Assembly: GCA_039794565.1 (NCBI GenBank)
Contig: JAUQVX010000005.1
Coordinates: forward strand, 1-42,500
Source: Gloeomargarita sp. SRBZ-1_bins_9
Lineage (GTDB): Bacteria > Cyanobacteriota > Cyanobacteriia > Gloeomargaritales > Gloeomargaritaceae
Direction: 5' to 3'
Length of the DNA stretch: 42,500 bases
Shown piece by piece: positions 9,234 to 17,290 of this stretch (the first letter of the stretch is position 1; each line of letters opens with the position of its first letter). Made by a program: the position numbers and the translations under genes. The notes below the pieces were generated by a model. It saw only the letters and a list, made by a program, of their open reading frames with translations, did not search any database and was not told the origin of the DNA.

Positions 9234-10790
9234 TTACGAATGGGTCATCAAAACCTGTGTCCCTGGCTCAGCGGCCGCCGTCGCGCGGGGACGGGCCCCA
9301 AAGTCCCGAACCAAAATCTCCGTGAGCACCTCTAGCAATTCATCACAGGGGATCCCTTTGCGCACGCAAGTCCCCAAGCGGGCGTCCTTGCCCACCTTGC
9401 CCCCCAAGTACAGGTCCACCGCATCCACCATTTGCCCACCCTTACGGGCCTTGGTCCCCAGCAAACCGATATCCGCCACCTGGGGTTGGCCACAGGAATT
9501 AGGGCAGCCCGTCCAGTGAATCCGTACCGGGCGGGGCAACTCCAACCGCTCATCCAACTGCCTGGCTAGAGCGATAGCCCGCTGCTTGGTCTCAATAATG
9601 GCAAAGTTACAAAATTGCGCCCCCGTGCAGGACACGACCGCCCGCTGCAGGGGAGCCGGATGGATGGAAAACTTTTGTAACAATGGCTCGGCTAACAAGG
9701 CGGATAATTGGGTTTTGTGAATGTGAGGAATTAAAGCATTTTGTTCTACCGTAAAGCGCACTTCTGATTGACCATAAACCTCGGCTAGACGGGCTAGTTC
9801 AAACATATCCTCAGCCTGCAATCGTCCCACTGGTACATGCAAGCCTACATAGTAAAAACCAGCTTGTTTTTGCGGATAAACGCCGATATGGTCCCGCTTG
9901 TCCCAATCGATTAAATCCCTAGGTGCTGCTGTCAACAGGGGAAACGATAGTTTGGCCTGCACCGCCTCCCGAAATCGCTCAATTCCCCAGGCGTCAATCA
10001 GCCAGCGCAAACGGGCCTTTTGCCGGTTCTCCCGTAACCCATGGTCCCGAAAAATCTCCACTACCGCCTGTGATAGTTCAATCACCGTCTGATCCGGGGG
10101 CACCCAGGCATCTAAGGGAATGGCTGCATCGCAGCGCTTAGCAGAAAAAAAGCCCCCGACCAGCACGTTGAAACCCAACACCCCCTCCCGCCGGGCCGGC
10201 ACAAATGCTAGGTCGTTAATCTCGGCATGAACCGAGTTATCGCGGGTGCCCTCTATGGCAATGTTGAATTTACGGGGCAGGTTGGCAAATTCGGGATTGC
10301 CCTGGCCGTGGTTGGTAAACAGGTCCTGCAATTGTCTAAGCAAGGGACGAGTGTCAATTAACTCGTGGGCATCAATGCCTGCCGTCGGCGAACCCGTCAA
10401 ATTGCGAATATTATCCATCCCCGACTGCACCGACGTCAATCCGCAATGGTGTAGGGCCTCCAGAGTGGCAGGCAAATCCTCAATGACTATCCCCCGCAAT
10501 TGTAGATTTTGCCGGGTGGTAATATCGGCACTGCCCTCCTCACCATAGCGGTCTATTATCTGGGCTAAGATGCGCAGTTGGTGACTGGTGATAATACCGT
10601 TGGGTAAGCGCAGTCGCAGCATAAACCGCCCGGGTGTGACCGGTCGAAAAAACACCCCTAACCACTTCAATCGCACCTCTAGGTCATCCTTGGGAATCTG
10701 CTCCCAACCCAACCGGGCAAAGGTGGCAATTTCCTCCTTGACCTTAAGGCCATCTTTTTCCCGCTTAATCGCCTCAAATTTGTTGCTCAT
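9234..10790 (-). CDS. nirA: Ferredoxin-nitrite reductase NirA
   Basis: 518-aa soluble enzyme that reduces nitrite to ammonium using six electrons from ferredoxin, with sirohaem and a [4Fe-4S] cluster. The four ligands are seen as C388-x5-C394 (SCTGAQFC) and C429-x3-C433 (TGCPNSC). Two copies of the nitrite/sulfite reductase ferredoxin-like half domain are present (for example RFMLRLRLPNGIIT near residue 55 and GFYYVGLHVPVGRLQ near 310). I choose ATG at 10790 (MSNKFEAIKRE); a GTG two codons upstream is possible. It is the first gene of the operon, downstream of an NtcA box and an NtcB site. Confidence 0.97.
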   Translation of the reverse strand: MSNKFEAIKREKDGLKVKEEIATFARLGWEQIPKDDLEVRLKWLGVFFRPVTPGRFMLRLRLPNGIITSHQLRILAQIIDRYGEEGSADITTRQNLQLRGIVIEDLPATLEALHHCGLTSVQSGMDNIRNLTGSPTAGIDAHELIDTRPLLRQLQDLFTNHGQGNPEFANLPRKFNIAIEGTRDNSVHAEINDLAFVPARREGVLGFNVLVGGFFSAKRCDAAIPLDAWVPPDQTVIELSQAVVEIFRDHGLRENRQKARLRWLIDAWGIERFREAVQAKLSFPLLTAAPRDLIDWDKRDHIGVYPQKQAGFYYVGLHVPVGRLQAEDMFELARLAEVYGQSEVRFTVEQNALIPHIHKTQLSALLAEPLLQKFSIHPAPLQRAVVSCTGAQFCNFAIIETKQRAIALARQLDERLELPRPVRIHWTGCPNSCGQPQVADIGLLGTKARKGGQMVDAVDLYLGGKVGKDARLGTCVRKGIPCDELLEVLTEILVRDFGARPRATAAAEPGTQVLMTHS

Positions 10791-10816
10791 GATCACGCCC
10801 CTAGAGTTAGTAAACC

Positions 10817-10822
10817 ATTGTC
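10817..10822 (-). promoter_or_regulatory. Putative -10 element of the nirA operon promoter
   Basis: Minus-strand GACAAT lies 22 nt downstream of the NtcA box, the standard spacing for NtcA-activated class II promoters. A transcription start near 10810 would put the NtcA box centre at about -41.5. The element matches TATAAT at 4 of 6 positions. Confidence 0.5.
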
Positions 10823-10844
10823 AATACCACAAGGGGGAAAATTA

Positions 10845-10858
10845 GTAAGCCTCGTTAC
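10845..10858 (-). promoter_or_regulatory. NtcA binding site (GTA-N8-TAC) upstream of nirA
   Basis: GTAAGCCTCGTTAC fits the palindromic NtcA consensus GTA-N8-TAC exactly. NtcA is the cyanobacterial CRP-family activator responding to 2-oxoglutarate under nitrogen limitation. The placement relative to the suggested -10 element is the one known for activated nir promoters. Because the box is palindromic it could also influence moaE on the other strand. Confidence 0.88.
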
Positions 10859-10872
10859 TTTTTGTTGGTATC

Positions 10873-10889
10873 TATGCAGAAACTGCATA
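10873..10889. promoter_or_regulatory. NtcB (LysR-type) binding site, TGCA-N5-TGCA
   Basis: A perfect inverted repeat with 7-bp arms and a 3-nt centre contains TGCAGAAACTGCA, i.e. TGCA-N5-TGCA. This is the motif reported for NtcB control of the nirA promoter in S. elongatus. It lies 16 bp upstream of the NtcA box for nirA. A TATAGA at 10908-10913 on the plus strand would place the same site near -40 for moaE. Confidence 0.75.
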
Positions 10890-10956
10890 CTAGGAATAAC
10901 GACAGTGTATAGATAGCCCTGGTCGTTAGGATGGATAGCAGGGGTGGGAGGTGGTC

Positions 10957-11388
10957 ATGGGGAGCTGGTGGTTTGGTCTGACGGAGCAGCCGATTGATCC
11001 ACCTGGGTTGACGGTGCGGCTAGCCAATCCTCGAGCCGGTGCTTGCGTCACGTTTGCCGGTTGGGTGCGGGACCATCACCGAGGCAAGGCGGTTGTGGCC
11101 CTGACCTACCAGGTGTATGGGGCCTTGGCCTGTAAGGAAGGGGAGACGATTCTCCAGGAAGCGCTGGAGCGGTTTCCCCTGTACGGCGCGGTGGCCTGTC
11201 ATCGTTACGGCCATTTGCAGGTTGGCGACCTGGCGGTGTGGGTCGGTGTCAGCGCTGCTCACCGGCAAGAAGCCTTCCAGGGGGCGATGTACGTTATAGA
11301 TGAGATCAAGCGCCGCTTGCCGATATGGAAAAAGGAGCATTACGCTGATGGGTCGGCGGTGTGGATCCATTGCGGCTGCGGCCACTGA
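10957..11388 (+). CDS. moaE: Molybdopterin synthase catalytic subunit MoaE
   Basis: 143-aa large subunit of molybdopterin synthase, which with MoaD adds two sulfurs to precursor Z (cPMP). Family motifs are seen: VTFAGWVRDHHRGKAVVALTYQ near residue 35, VGVSAAHRQEAFQGAMYVIDEIK near 95, and the late catalytic stretch PIWKKEHYADG near 125. The ATG at 10957 has a GGGAGG ribosome site 5 nt upstream; a GTG two codons earlier is less likely. It is divergent from nirA, sharing the 160-bp control region, and is the only moa gene on the plus strand. Its stop codon touches the moaD stop codon on the other strand with no base between. Confidence 0.95.
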   Translation: MGSWWFGLTEQPIDPPGLTVRLANPRAGACVTFAGWVRDHHRGKAVVALTYQVYGALACKEGETILQEALERFPLYGAVACHRYGHLQVGDLAVWVGVSAAHRQEAFQGAMYVIDEIKRRLPIWKKEHYADGSAVWIHCGCGH

Positions 11389-11640
11389 CTACCCCCCGGC
11401 CACCGGTGGAATGAAAACAACGTGATCGTTGGGTTGCAGGGGATGGGTCAGGGAAACCCAGGCGTCGTTGACGGCAACCCGGATGTGGGACAAGGGCAGG
11501 GCAAAACCGTATTTGGCCTGCAATTCCTGGTAGAGTTGGGCGCAGGTCTCTGCCTGGGTGAGCAGGATTTCCTCCGGGACGCCCGCCTGATCCGCTAGGA
11601 GTGCAAAGTAGGTCAACTTAACCGGTTTGGGCTTGGACAT
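11389..11640 (-). CDS. moaD: Molybdopterin synthase sulfur carrier subunit MoaD
   Basis: 83-aa ubiquitin-like sulfur carrier. It begins MSKPKPVKLTYFALLADQAG and ends FIPPVAGG; the C-terminal Gly-Gly is where the thiocarboxylate forms for transfer by MoaE. The frame is open upstream, but the ATG at 11640 gives the standard family length. It overlaps the end of moaC/mobA by 23 bp and is the last gene of its transcription unit, meeting moaE tail to tail. Confidence 0.93.
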   Translation of the reverse strand: MSKPKPVKLTYFALLADQAGVPEEILLTQAETCAQLYQELQAKYGFALPLSHIRVAVNDAWVSLTHPLQPNDHVVFIPPVAGG

Positions 11641-12673
11641 GGGCGTACTCCTCCGGGGTGTTGATGTTGGTGGTGGTCCGGGCATCGGGTGGGTCAATCA
11701 CATGGCAGGGCGCCTGGGCCAGAATCCGCACCGGGCAGCGCTCTCCCCCTTGGTAGGCCTGCTCCAAAATTGTCCGCGCCTGGGGGGTGTAGATGGCACA
11801 CAAGGCTTCGGGGAAATGGGCTTGGGGATGTCGGTAACAGGTGGCGACCACGTCCTCCCGGTATTGGCGTATCAAAGGAGCGAGGTTTTCAGCGTTCACA
11901 TAGGGCAAATCACAGGCCACAACCAACCAATTGACTTGCGGGTAAGCCCGAAAGGCTGTCAGTAATCCACTCAAGGGACCTTCACTGGGAAGGGCATCCT
12001 CCAACGTGGGGAGTGCGGCTAAGGGCGTTCCTTGCCATTGGCCCGGTCGTGCCGATAAAAACACCCGCTCACAGTAACTCTCCAGGAGTTCATAGAGATA
12101 CTGGGCGTGGGGTTGACCCCGATGATAGGTTAGAAGGGCTTTGTCCCGACCCATGCGTCGGCTGTGGCCCCCCGTCAACACCAACCCGTAAAGGGGATAT
12201 TGCCCCCGGGTTTGCTTGCCACCACTTTTGGCCAGCAGGCGAATTTCTTGAATCACGATGTCAGGGCTGACGGATTTGCCCATGTCATAGACCGTCAAGG
12301 CGGCGATGCTCACCCCGTGTAAACTTTCCATTTCGACACCCGTCGGCCCGGTGGTTTTCACTTCGCAACGCAGGCGGATTTCTAGCCCATCCTTGTGGGG
12401 GATGAGTTCGGTCTCAAACCGGCAACTGCTGATGGGCAAAGGGTGACAGAAGGGAATGGCTTCCGCCGTTTTTTTCACCGCCATCGTACCGGCAACAATA
12501 GCTGTTTGGAGAACGGGGCCTTTGGGCAGGAGAATTTCGCCGCCGTTGAGATGGGTCAGGAAGGGTTCTGGCAGCCGCATGATGGCCTGGGCAACGGCGC
12601 GCCGGTCCGTGCTGGGTTTGTGACTGACATCCACCATCTGGGGCTGGTGACACTCCTTCAAATGGGCAAACAT
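11618..12673 (-). CDS. Fused MoaC-MobA: cyclic pyranopterin monophosphate synthase and molybdenum cofactor guanylyltransferase
   Basis: 351-aa protein joining two Moco enzymes without a break. Residues 1 to about 160 are MoaC, which makes cPMP from the MoaA product (MVDVSHK, then IPFCHPL and MESLHGVSIAALTVYDMGKS). From about 165 onward it is MobA, which attaches GMP to molybdopterin (nucleotide-binding LTGGHSRRMGRDKALL, then WLVVACDLPYV). NarB needs the bis-MGD form, so both steps serve the neighbouring reductase. The ATG at 12673 is 2 nt after the moaA stop, with a GGAGGT site formed by the last moaA codons. The upstream open frame lacks family similarity. I recall MoaC-MobA fusions in other cyanobacteria but cannot verify this. 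Confidence 0.93.
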   Translation of the reverse strand: MFAHLKECHQPQMVDVSHKPSTDRRAVAQAIMRLPEPFLTHLNGGEILLPKGPVLQTAIVAGTMAVKKTAEAIPFCHPLPISSCRFETELIPHKDGLEIRLRCEVKTTGPTGVEMESLHGVSIAALTVYDMGKSVSPDIVIQEIRLLAKSGGKQTRGQYPLYGLVLTGGHSRRMGRDKALLTYHRGQPHAQYLYELLESYCERVFLSARPGQWQGTPLAALPTLEDALPSEGPLSGLLTAFRAYPQVNWLVVACDLPYVNAENLAPLIRQYREDVVATCYRHPQAHFPEALCAIYTPQARTILEQAYQGGERCPVRILAQAPCHVIDPPDARTTTNINTPEEYAHVQAQTG

Positions 12674-12675
12674 CC

Positions 12676-13638
12676 CTAACCTCCGATTTGATACATGGCA
12701 TGGGCAACCATTTCCCCCCGCACCCTGGGCTTCATCCCCAACAGTTGTTGATACACCTGCTGGCGTTGGTGGGGGTCCAGGCCCCGCAGGGAGATGCCCT
12801 CTTCCCGGAACAGACAGGCCCGCAACACCCCATCGGCGGATAGTCGCCAGCGGGAACAGGACCCACAAAAGGGCTGTGACTCGGATGCCATGAAGCCAAG
12901 GGTGAAACCGCTGTTGGTCCGAAACCGCAACACCGTGCTATCAGGGGGGCTGGGGATGGGGGTGAGTTGATAGTGGGCCTGTAGGCGGGCTTGCATTTCC
13001 TGGGCGCTGACAAAGGTGTCTTGGGGCAAATGGCAGGCGTATCCCACTCGCATCAGTTCCAAAAATCGGACCTCGGCAACGCCCTGCTGCTGGCCGTAGG
13101 TCACCATCGCCGACAGTTCCTGGTCGTTGATATGGCGCATGACCACCATATTGAGTTTGACCTGAAAACCCCCTTGTACCGCCTGGGCAATGGCTTGGGT
13201 TACTTGTTCCAGACCCTGCCGGTGAGTCAAGCGGTAAAAAGTTTCCGGTTGCAACGTGTCCAGACTGATGTTGATCCGGCACAGGCCCACCTGTTTTAGA
13301 AGCGGCAGGTAGCGGGGCAGCAGGAGTCCATTGGTCGTCAGGCTCAGTTCCAGACTAGGAATGGTGGCCAAGGCGGTGACAATTTCAGGGAACTCTTGGC
13401 GCAGCAATGGCTCGCCTCCGGTTAGCCGCACCTGCCGTATCCCCCAAGCGGCCAGCTCCGCTACAATATCCCGGTATTCCTCAGGACGCAGATAATGCTC
13501 AGCCCTAAGAAAGGGGGCTGCCACCGGCATGCAGTAGCGACACCGCAACTGGCAACGGTCCGTTAGGGATAGGCGCAACTTGCGGATCACCCGCCCCTGG
13601 GGGTCCACCAACTGGTTTGTTGCTGGACCTGCCGTCAT
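12676..13638 (-). CDS. moaA: GTP 3',8-cyclase MoaA
   Basis: 320-aa radical SAM enzyme for the first step of molybdenum cofactor synthesis, converting GTP to the 3',8-cyclo nucleotide used by MoaC. The SAM cluster ligands are C29-x3-C33-x2-C36 (RCQLRCRYC). The C-terminal cluster ligands are in FCGSCSRWRLSADG and the following RACLF. The protein ends in Gly-Gly, as active MoaA does. The ATG at 13638 has an AAAGGAG ribosome site 8 nt upstream and starts 13 nt after the moeA stop; earlier in-frame ATGs (13662, 13725) would overlap moeA. Confidence 0.95.
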   Translation of the reverse strand: MTAGPATNQLVDPQGRVIRKLRLSLTDRCQLRCRYCMPVAAPFLRAEHYLRPEEYRDIVAELAAWGIRQVRLTGGEPLLRQEFPEIVTALATIPSLELSLTTNGLLLPRYLPLLKQVGLCRINISLDTLQPETFYRLTHRQGLEQVTQAIAQAVQGGFQVKLNMVVMRHINDQELSAMVTYGQQQGVAEVRFLELMRVGYACHLPQDTFVSAQEMQARLQAHYQLTPIPSPPDSTVLRFRTNSGFTLGFMASESQPFCGSCSRWRLSADGVLRACLFREEGISLRGLDPHQRQQVYQQLLGMKPRVRGEMVAHAMYQIGG

Positions 13639-13651
13639 TGCCCTTGCTCCT

Positions 13652-14836
13652 TTACCATTCATACAACGGAAAACACTCCCCGGTGGCGAATGTACAGCGC
13701 TCGCTGGGCAACTCGATAAACCCATCGGTACCAGCCAAGCCCAGAAAATCGCCGGAGTTTTGCACCGCTTGGGGAGTGACCAACACCTCAGCGCTAGGGC
13801 TATAGCTGACCCGCACCGGCAAAAAGTAGGTCAAAGGCGGCGCGAACGTTACCGGTTCTGTGAGCTGGCCATAGCGGGGGGGACGGTCCAGCACATAGCG
13901 ATAAAGGCACACCAGGCAGGAGACTGGATTCCCTGGCAAACCGAATACCACTGTCTGCCGCTGGTGATCCACCCCAAACCACAGGGGTTTCCCCGGACGC
14001 TGTCGCACCCCCTGCACATAAGGGGTCACCCCCAGGCTGAGCCACAACGCCGGTAGTACATCCCGTTTTCCCCGGGAGACACCGCCGGTGTAAATCAGTT
14101 GGTCGTAGTCTTGGCTGGCCTGTTCGTAGTGGGACTGCCAGTGGCTGGGGTCATCCGGGAGCACCTGCACATCTACCGTTGGATAACCCTGTCGGCGCAA
14201 GGCCGCTTGTAGGGCATAAGGGTTGGAAGCCCGCAGTTGGTAGGGTTGGGGCGTGACTGCTGGCGGCACCAGTTCGTCCCCCGTGCTGATAATCAGGGTG
14301 CGGGGTAAGCGCTGGATGGCGACTTCCGTGTAGCCCAAAGAGGCCAGGATGCCCCAATCGGGTGGCTGCAACCGGTGACCTGGCGCAAGTACCTCGACCC
14401 CTGCAGCACAGGCACTCCCTTGCCGGTCCACATGGGCATAGGGCGGCCAATCCTGGGGCCGGGTGATGGTGGCGCTGCCGGCGGCTATCGCTAGGTACTC
14501 GTAGGGAATGACTAAATCGCATCCCTGGGGCAAGGGGGCACCCGTCATGACCTCAATACAAGCGCCGGGGTCGGTCAGGGCCAAGGGGGGATGACCGGCT
14601 GCCGCCACACCAACGATGGGGAAAACCCGTTGTCCCTGCCGGTAGCGAGACCAAACCAGGGCAATGCCGTCCATGAGAACCCGGTCCCCAGGGGGGTAGG
14701 GCCGGTCAGTGGTCACCGGACTGGTCAAGGTTCCCGGTTGCCCCGCCTGCGCCAGCGTTAGGGACGTGCTGCCCCAAGAGAGTCGGTGTTGCCGAATCCG
14801 GGCCGTTGCTTGGGCGACGGTCAGCAGGGCATCCAT
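13652..14836 (-). CDS. moeA: Molybdopterin molybdenumtransferase MoeA
   Basis: 394-aa enzyme inserting molybdenum into adenylated molybdopterin. Visible family features are the N-terminal YPPGDRVLMDGIAL segment, EVMTGAPLPQGCDLVIPYE, the MoCF-binding-like domain with IISTGDELVPP and YTGGVSRGKRD, and GLPGNPVSCLVCLYRYV near residue 310. The length is typical (E. coli MoeA is 411 aa). It overlaps the end of cnaT by 16 bp and is followed by moaA after 13 nt, so these are probably co-transcribed and partly translationally coupled. Confidence 0.94.
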   Translation of the reverse strand: MDALLTVAQATARIRQHRLSWGSTSLTLAQAGQPGTLTSPVTTDRPYPPGDRVLMDGIALVWSRYRQGQRVFPIVGVAAAGHPPLALTDPGACIEVMTGAPLPQGCDLVIPYEYLAIAAGSATITRPQDWPPYAHVDRQGSACAAGVEVLAPGHRLQPPDWGILASLGYTEVAIQRLPRTLIISTGDELVPPAVTPQPYQLRASNPYALQAALRRQGYPTVDVQVLPDDPSHWQSHYEQASQDYDQLIYTGGVSRGKRDVLPALWLSLGVTPYVQGVRQRPGKPLWFGVDHQRQTVVFGLPGNPVSCLVCLYRYVLDRPPRYGQLTEPVTFAPPLTYFLPVRVSYSPSAEVLVTPQAVQNSGDFLGLAGTDGFIELPSERCTFATGECFPLYEW

Positions 14837-15861
14837 TGCTGTAGCTTTTGAAGTTGCTGGTAAACCTGACCGCTGAGCAGCAGGTCTTTAGCTTTAGCCA
14901 GTCCCGTGGCTAGATCACTGGCGTAACCACTTTGCCAGAGATAAAAACCGCTATTCCACACCACACTGGTGTGTAGATCGTTGACCGCTCCCTGGATCAC
15001 CTGCTGCATCGCGACGACTGCCATCTCCCCATCCACCCAGCGGGGGTTGGTCCCATAGTAACCGTAGTGGGTAGGGTGCAAGCGCGGGCGTTCCTGGACC
15101 CCTTGCCGATAAACGGTCACGATGGGGGTTCGGTCGCGGGGTAGATCACAACTGCCCTCTAACCCTTTGACCGTCACAAAATCCGTCCGACCCCGTAGTT
15201 GCAAAGCTGCTGCCAGGATGGTCTCGGTGGGGGGATGCACATACCCGGCCATCAACCGAACTGCCCCGGCGTAGGGACACCAGACCAGCTCCACCGTCGC
15301 CACCGGTGGCCGCTTACCGATTTGTTCCCGGTAGGGTACCAGCCCCTGGGCCAAGGGAAAGTGGGCCGGCAGATAGACAAACCCCACCCCCGCCCGCTGC
15401 AACACCTGATGCACCTGAGCCAGGGACAACCGTCGCCAGTCAACCCCCAACCCTGCCCAAATCGCCACCAGGGGCGTACCTTCTTTGGTGGGCATCCGTT
15501 CGCCCCCGTGCTGGAGTACCGGTACCCCCGCACTGCTGAGCACCAGCGCCGTCAGGGGACTCAAAGGAATCGTGCGGTCCCGACCATCGTAGGGTTGGCT
15601 GAGCACCACCACCGGATAGGGGCTGTCAATGGCCGGCAGTTTAGGGCCCAGCTCGTCGTAGGCATCCAACATCCCCGCCAGTTCCGCCGGCGTCGGGCGC
15701 TTGATGCGGTGGGCAATCAAAAACGCGCCAATCTGGGCGGGTGTCGCTTCCTGGGTGAGCATGAGTTTCAGAGCTAGGCAAGCTTCCTCCCGGCTCAGGT
15801 CCTGGTGGGTGTGCTCCCCGCTGCCGATTTTTTTGAGCAATTCACGAAACACACGGCTCAT
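14821..15861 (-). CDS. cnaT: Anthranilate phosphoribosyltransferase-like protein, probable CnaT
   Basis: 346-aa protein of the TrpD/nucleoside phosphorylase class III fold. The helical N-terminus (EEACLALKLMLTQEATPAQIGAFLIAHRIKRPTPAELAGM) is typical. Where true TrpD has the glycine-rich PRPP loop (GTGGD), this protein reads SQPYDGRDRTIPLSP, so it is unlikely to be the tryptophan enzyme. In Anabaena a gene of this similarity, cnaT, is required for nir operon expression. Its position here, overlapping ntcB by 20 bp and within the nitrate/Moco run, supports that identity. The biochemical activity is not known to me. Confidence 0.72.
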   Translation of the reverse strand: MSRVFRELLKKIGSGEHTHQDLSREEACLALKLMLTQEATPAQIGAFLIAHRIKRPTPAELAGMLDAYDELGPKLPAIDSPYPVVVLSQPYDGRDRTIPLSPLTALVLSSAGVPVLQHGGERMPTKEGTPLVAIWAGLGVDWRRLSLAQVHQVLQRAGVGFVYLPAHFPLAQGLVPYREQIGKRPPVATVELVWCPYAGAVRLMAGYVHPPTETILAAALQLRGRTDFVTVKGLEGSCDLPRDRTPIVTVYRQGVQERPRLHPTHYGYYGTNPRWVDGEMAVVAMQQVIQGAVNDLHTSVVWNSGFYLWQSGYASDLATGLAKAKDLLLSGQVYQQLQKLQQWMPC

Positions 15862-16753
15862 GGGTCGCCTGGGCCAGCAACGTCAGCAAGTAATTGATGG
15901 GGGGCATCGCTTGCCGGTCTCGCGTCGTGATGGCGACGACCTCCCGTAGGAGCGGCTGTTCTTCCGGTACCCAGGGCCGTACCGCCAAACCCGGGTCCCC
16001 CTGGGCCGCCTTCAGGACCGACCGGGGCAGCACCGCCACCATCTGGCTATGGCGGATCACCGACAAAAACGCCTCGGGGGTGTTTAACTCTACCGCTGCC
16101 TGCCAAGTCAACCCCCGGCGAGCAAACTCCTGGGTTACCAGCCGCCGCATCCCATAACCGTCTTTAAAAACCACATGGGGGTACCGTGCCAGTTCCGCCC
16201 AGGTGAGCGCTGTTTGCGACGCCAGGGGATGGTTGCTGGCCAGCAGAACCTGCACCGGCTCCTGATACAGGGGCTGCACCCACCATTCCGGTTCCTTGAG
16301 CAGATGCCGATCCGCCATAACAATGGCCACATCCACCAGGTTGTCCTTGAGCACCTTCAGCGCCCGGTCACTTCCCAGGGCCGTCACCCGCAGTTGCGTC
16401 TGGGGAAATGCCTGGTAAAAGCGGGGCAGTAATCGGGGCAGGGTGTCGCTACACATCGAATGAATCGCCGCCACGCAGACCTCTGACTGCTCCCCCTTTT
16501 GCAGGGTTTGCAATTCCGCCACCACCGCCTGCCATTCCCGCCAGATTTTGTGGGCATGGGGTAACAACACCTGCCCGGCCACCGTCGGTTTGATGGGTCC
16601 TGTGCGATGCACCAGGGGTACCCCTAGGTCCGCCTCCAGCGCTCGAATCTGCCGGCTAAGGGTGGGCTGGCTCAAACCACACTGGCAGGCCGCCGCCTGA
16701 AAACTCCCCGTTTCCACCACCGCCAAAAAGGAGCGCAACTGTTCTAGCCGCAT
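15842..16753 (-). CDS. ntcB: LysR-family nitrate assimilation activator NtcB
   Basis: 303-aa LysR-type regulator. The N-terminal winged helix-turn-helix is MRLEQLRSFLAVVETGSF then CGLSQPTLSRQIRALEADLG at about residues 20-45. A LysR substrate-binding domain follows from about residue 90. NtcB activates the nir operon in response to nitrite in S. elongatus. Identity is supported by the gene neighbourhood (narM, cnaT, Moco genes, nir operon) and by the TGCA-N5-TGCA site upstream of nirA. The start at 16753 is the canonical LysR start; the long open frame upstream is not part of the family. A 77-nt gap separates it from narM; no NtcA box was seen there. Confidence 0.85.
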   Translation of the reverse strand: MRLEQLRSFLAVVETGSFQAAACQCGLSQPTLSRQIRALEADLGVPLVHRTGPIKPTVAGQVLLPHAHKIWREWQAVVAELQTLQKGEQSEVCVAAIHSMCSDTLPRLLPRFYQAFPQTQLRVTALGSDRALKVLKDNLVDVAIVMADRHLLKEPEWWVQPLYQEPVQVLLASNHPLASQTALTWAELARYPHVVFKDGYGMRRLVTQEFARRGLTWQAAVELNTPEAFLSVIRHSQMVAVLPRSVLKAAQGDPGLAVRPWVPEEQPLLREVVAITTRDRQAMPPINYLLTLLAQATHEPCVS

Positions 16754-16830
16754 ACCCCCGTCTTTACCGCAGCGGAACTTCACCTTAGCTGAAAACCCCC
16801 TGTGGAACTGTGCCTGGAAATACGGTTCTA

Positions 16831-17283
16831 CTAGCGCAGCAGACCAAATTCCCGGAGTGCGGGGAGAAAATTGCGGTTTTCGTGACCCGGTTGGCTGAGC
16901 TTGAGCAGGGCAAAACGCTGCAAAGCCGACAGATGCCGCCATTGTACGACCGACAAGGGGGGTTGCCCCACCTTCTGCAGCTGGGCCATGATGACCTCCG
17001 GCACCGTTGCACTCTCCCAAAGGGGCGGGTCAGGCACGGGCAAATCGGCAGGCGGTGTTCCGGTTAATTCCGTCACCCAGGCGCGCAATTGCTCCCGGTA
17101 GTGCGTTTTTTGGGCTGGCGTCTCCCAGGGGGTCTCCACCAACCAGCGGCGCTGTTCGTAGCTCAAGCGCTGCCAGTGCTGGAGTTTCAGCTTGACCCCA
17201 CACCCATCCAACCGATAGCGCACCACCATGGGGATACAGCGCAGCGTGTCCACGAAGTCCTGCTCGAACTGAAAAAAAACCAT
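16831..17283 (-). CDS. narM: Nitrate reductase-associated protein NarM
   Basis: 150-aa soluble protein of the conserved nitrate reductase-associated family. The family start FFQFEQDFVDTLRCIPMVVR and the end QRFALLKLSQPGHENRNFLPALREF are clear. In S. elongatus narM is needed for nitrate reductase activity, probably for maturation of NarB. I start at ATG 17283, 7 nt after the tsaB stop and directly after a GAGG; an ATG at 17319 would overlap tsaB. It sits first in the group narM-ntcB-cnaT-moeA-moaA. Confidence 0.9.
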   Translation of the reverse strand: MVFFQFEQDFVDTLRCIPMVVRYRLDGCGVKLKLQHWQRLSYEQRRWLVETPWETPAQKTHYREQLRAWVTELTGTPPADLPVPDPPLWESATVPEVIMAQLQKVGQPPLSVVQWRHLSALQRFALLKLSQPGHENRNFLPALREFGLLR

Positions 17284-17290
17284 CCTCGTT

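Noticed and set aside
16754-16830. NtcA box before ntcB
   Set aside because: No GTA-N8-TAC in the 77-nt gap on either strand.
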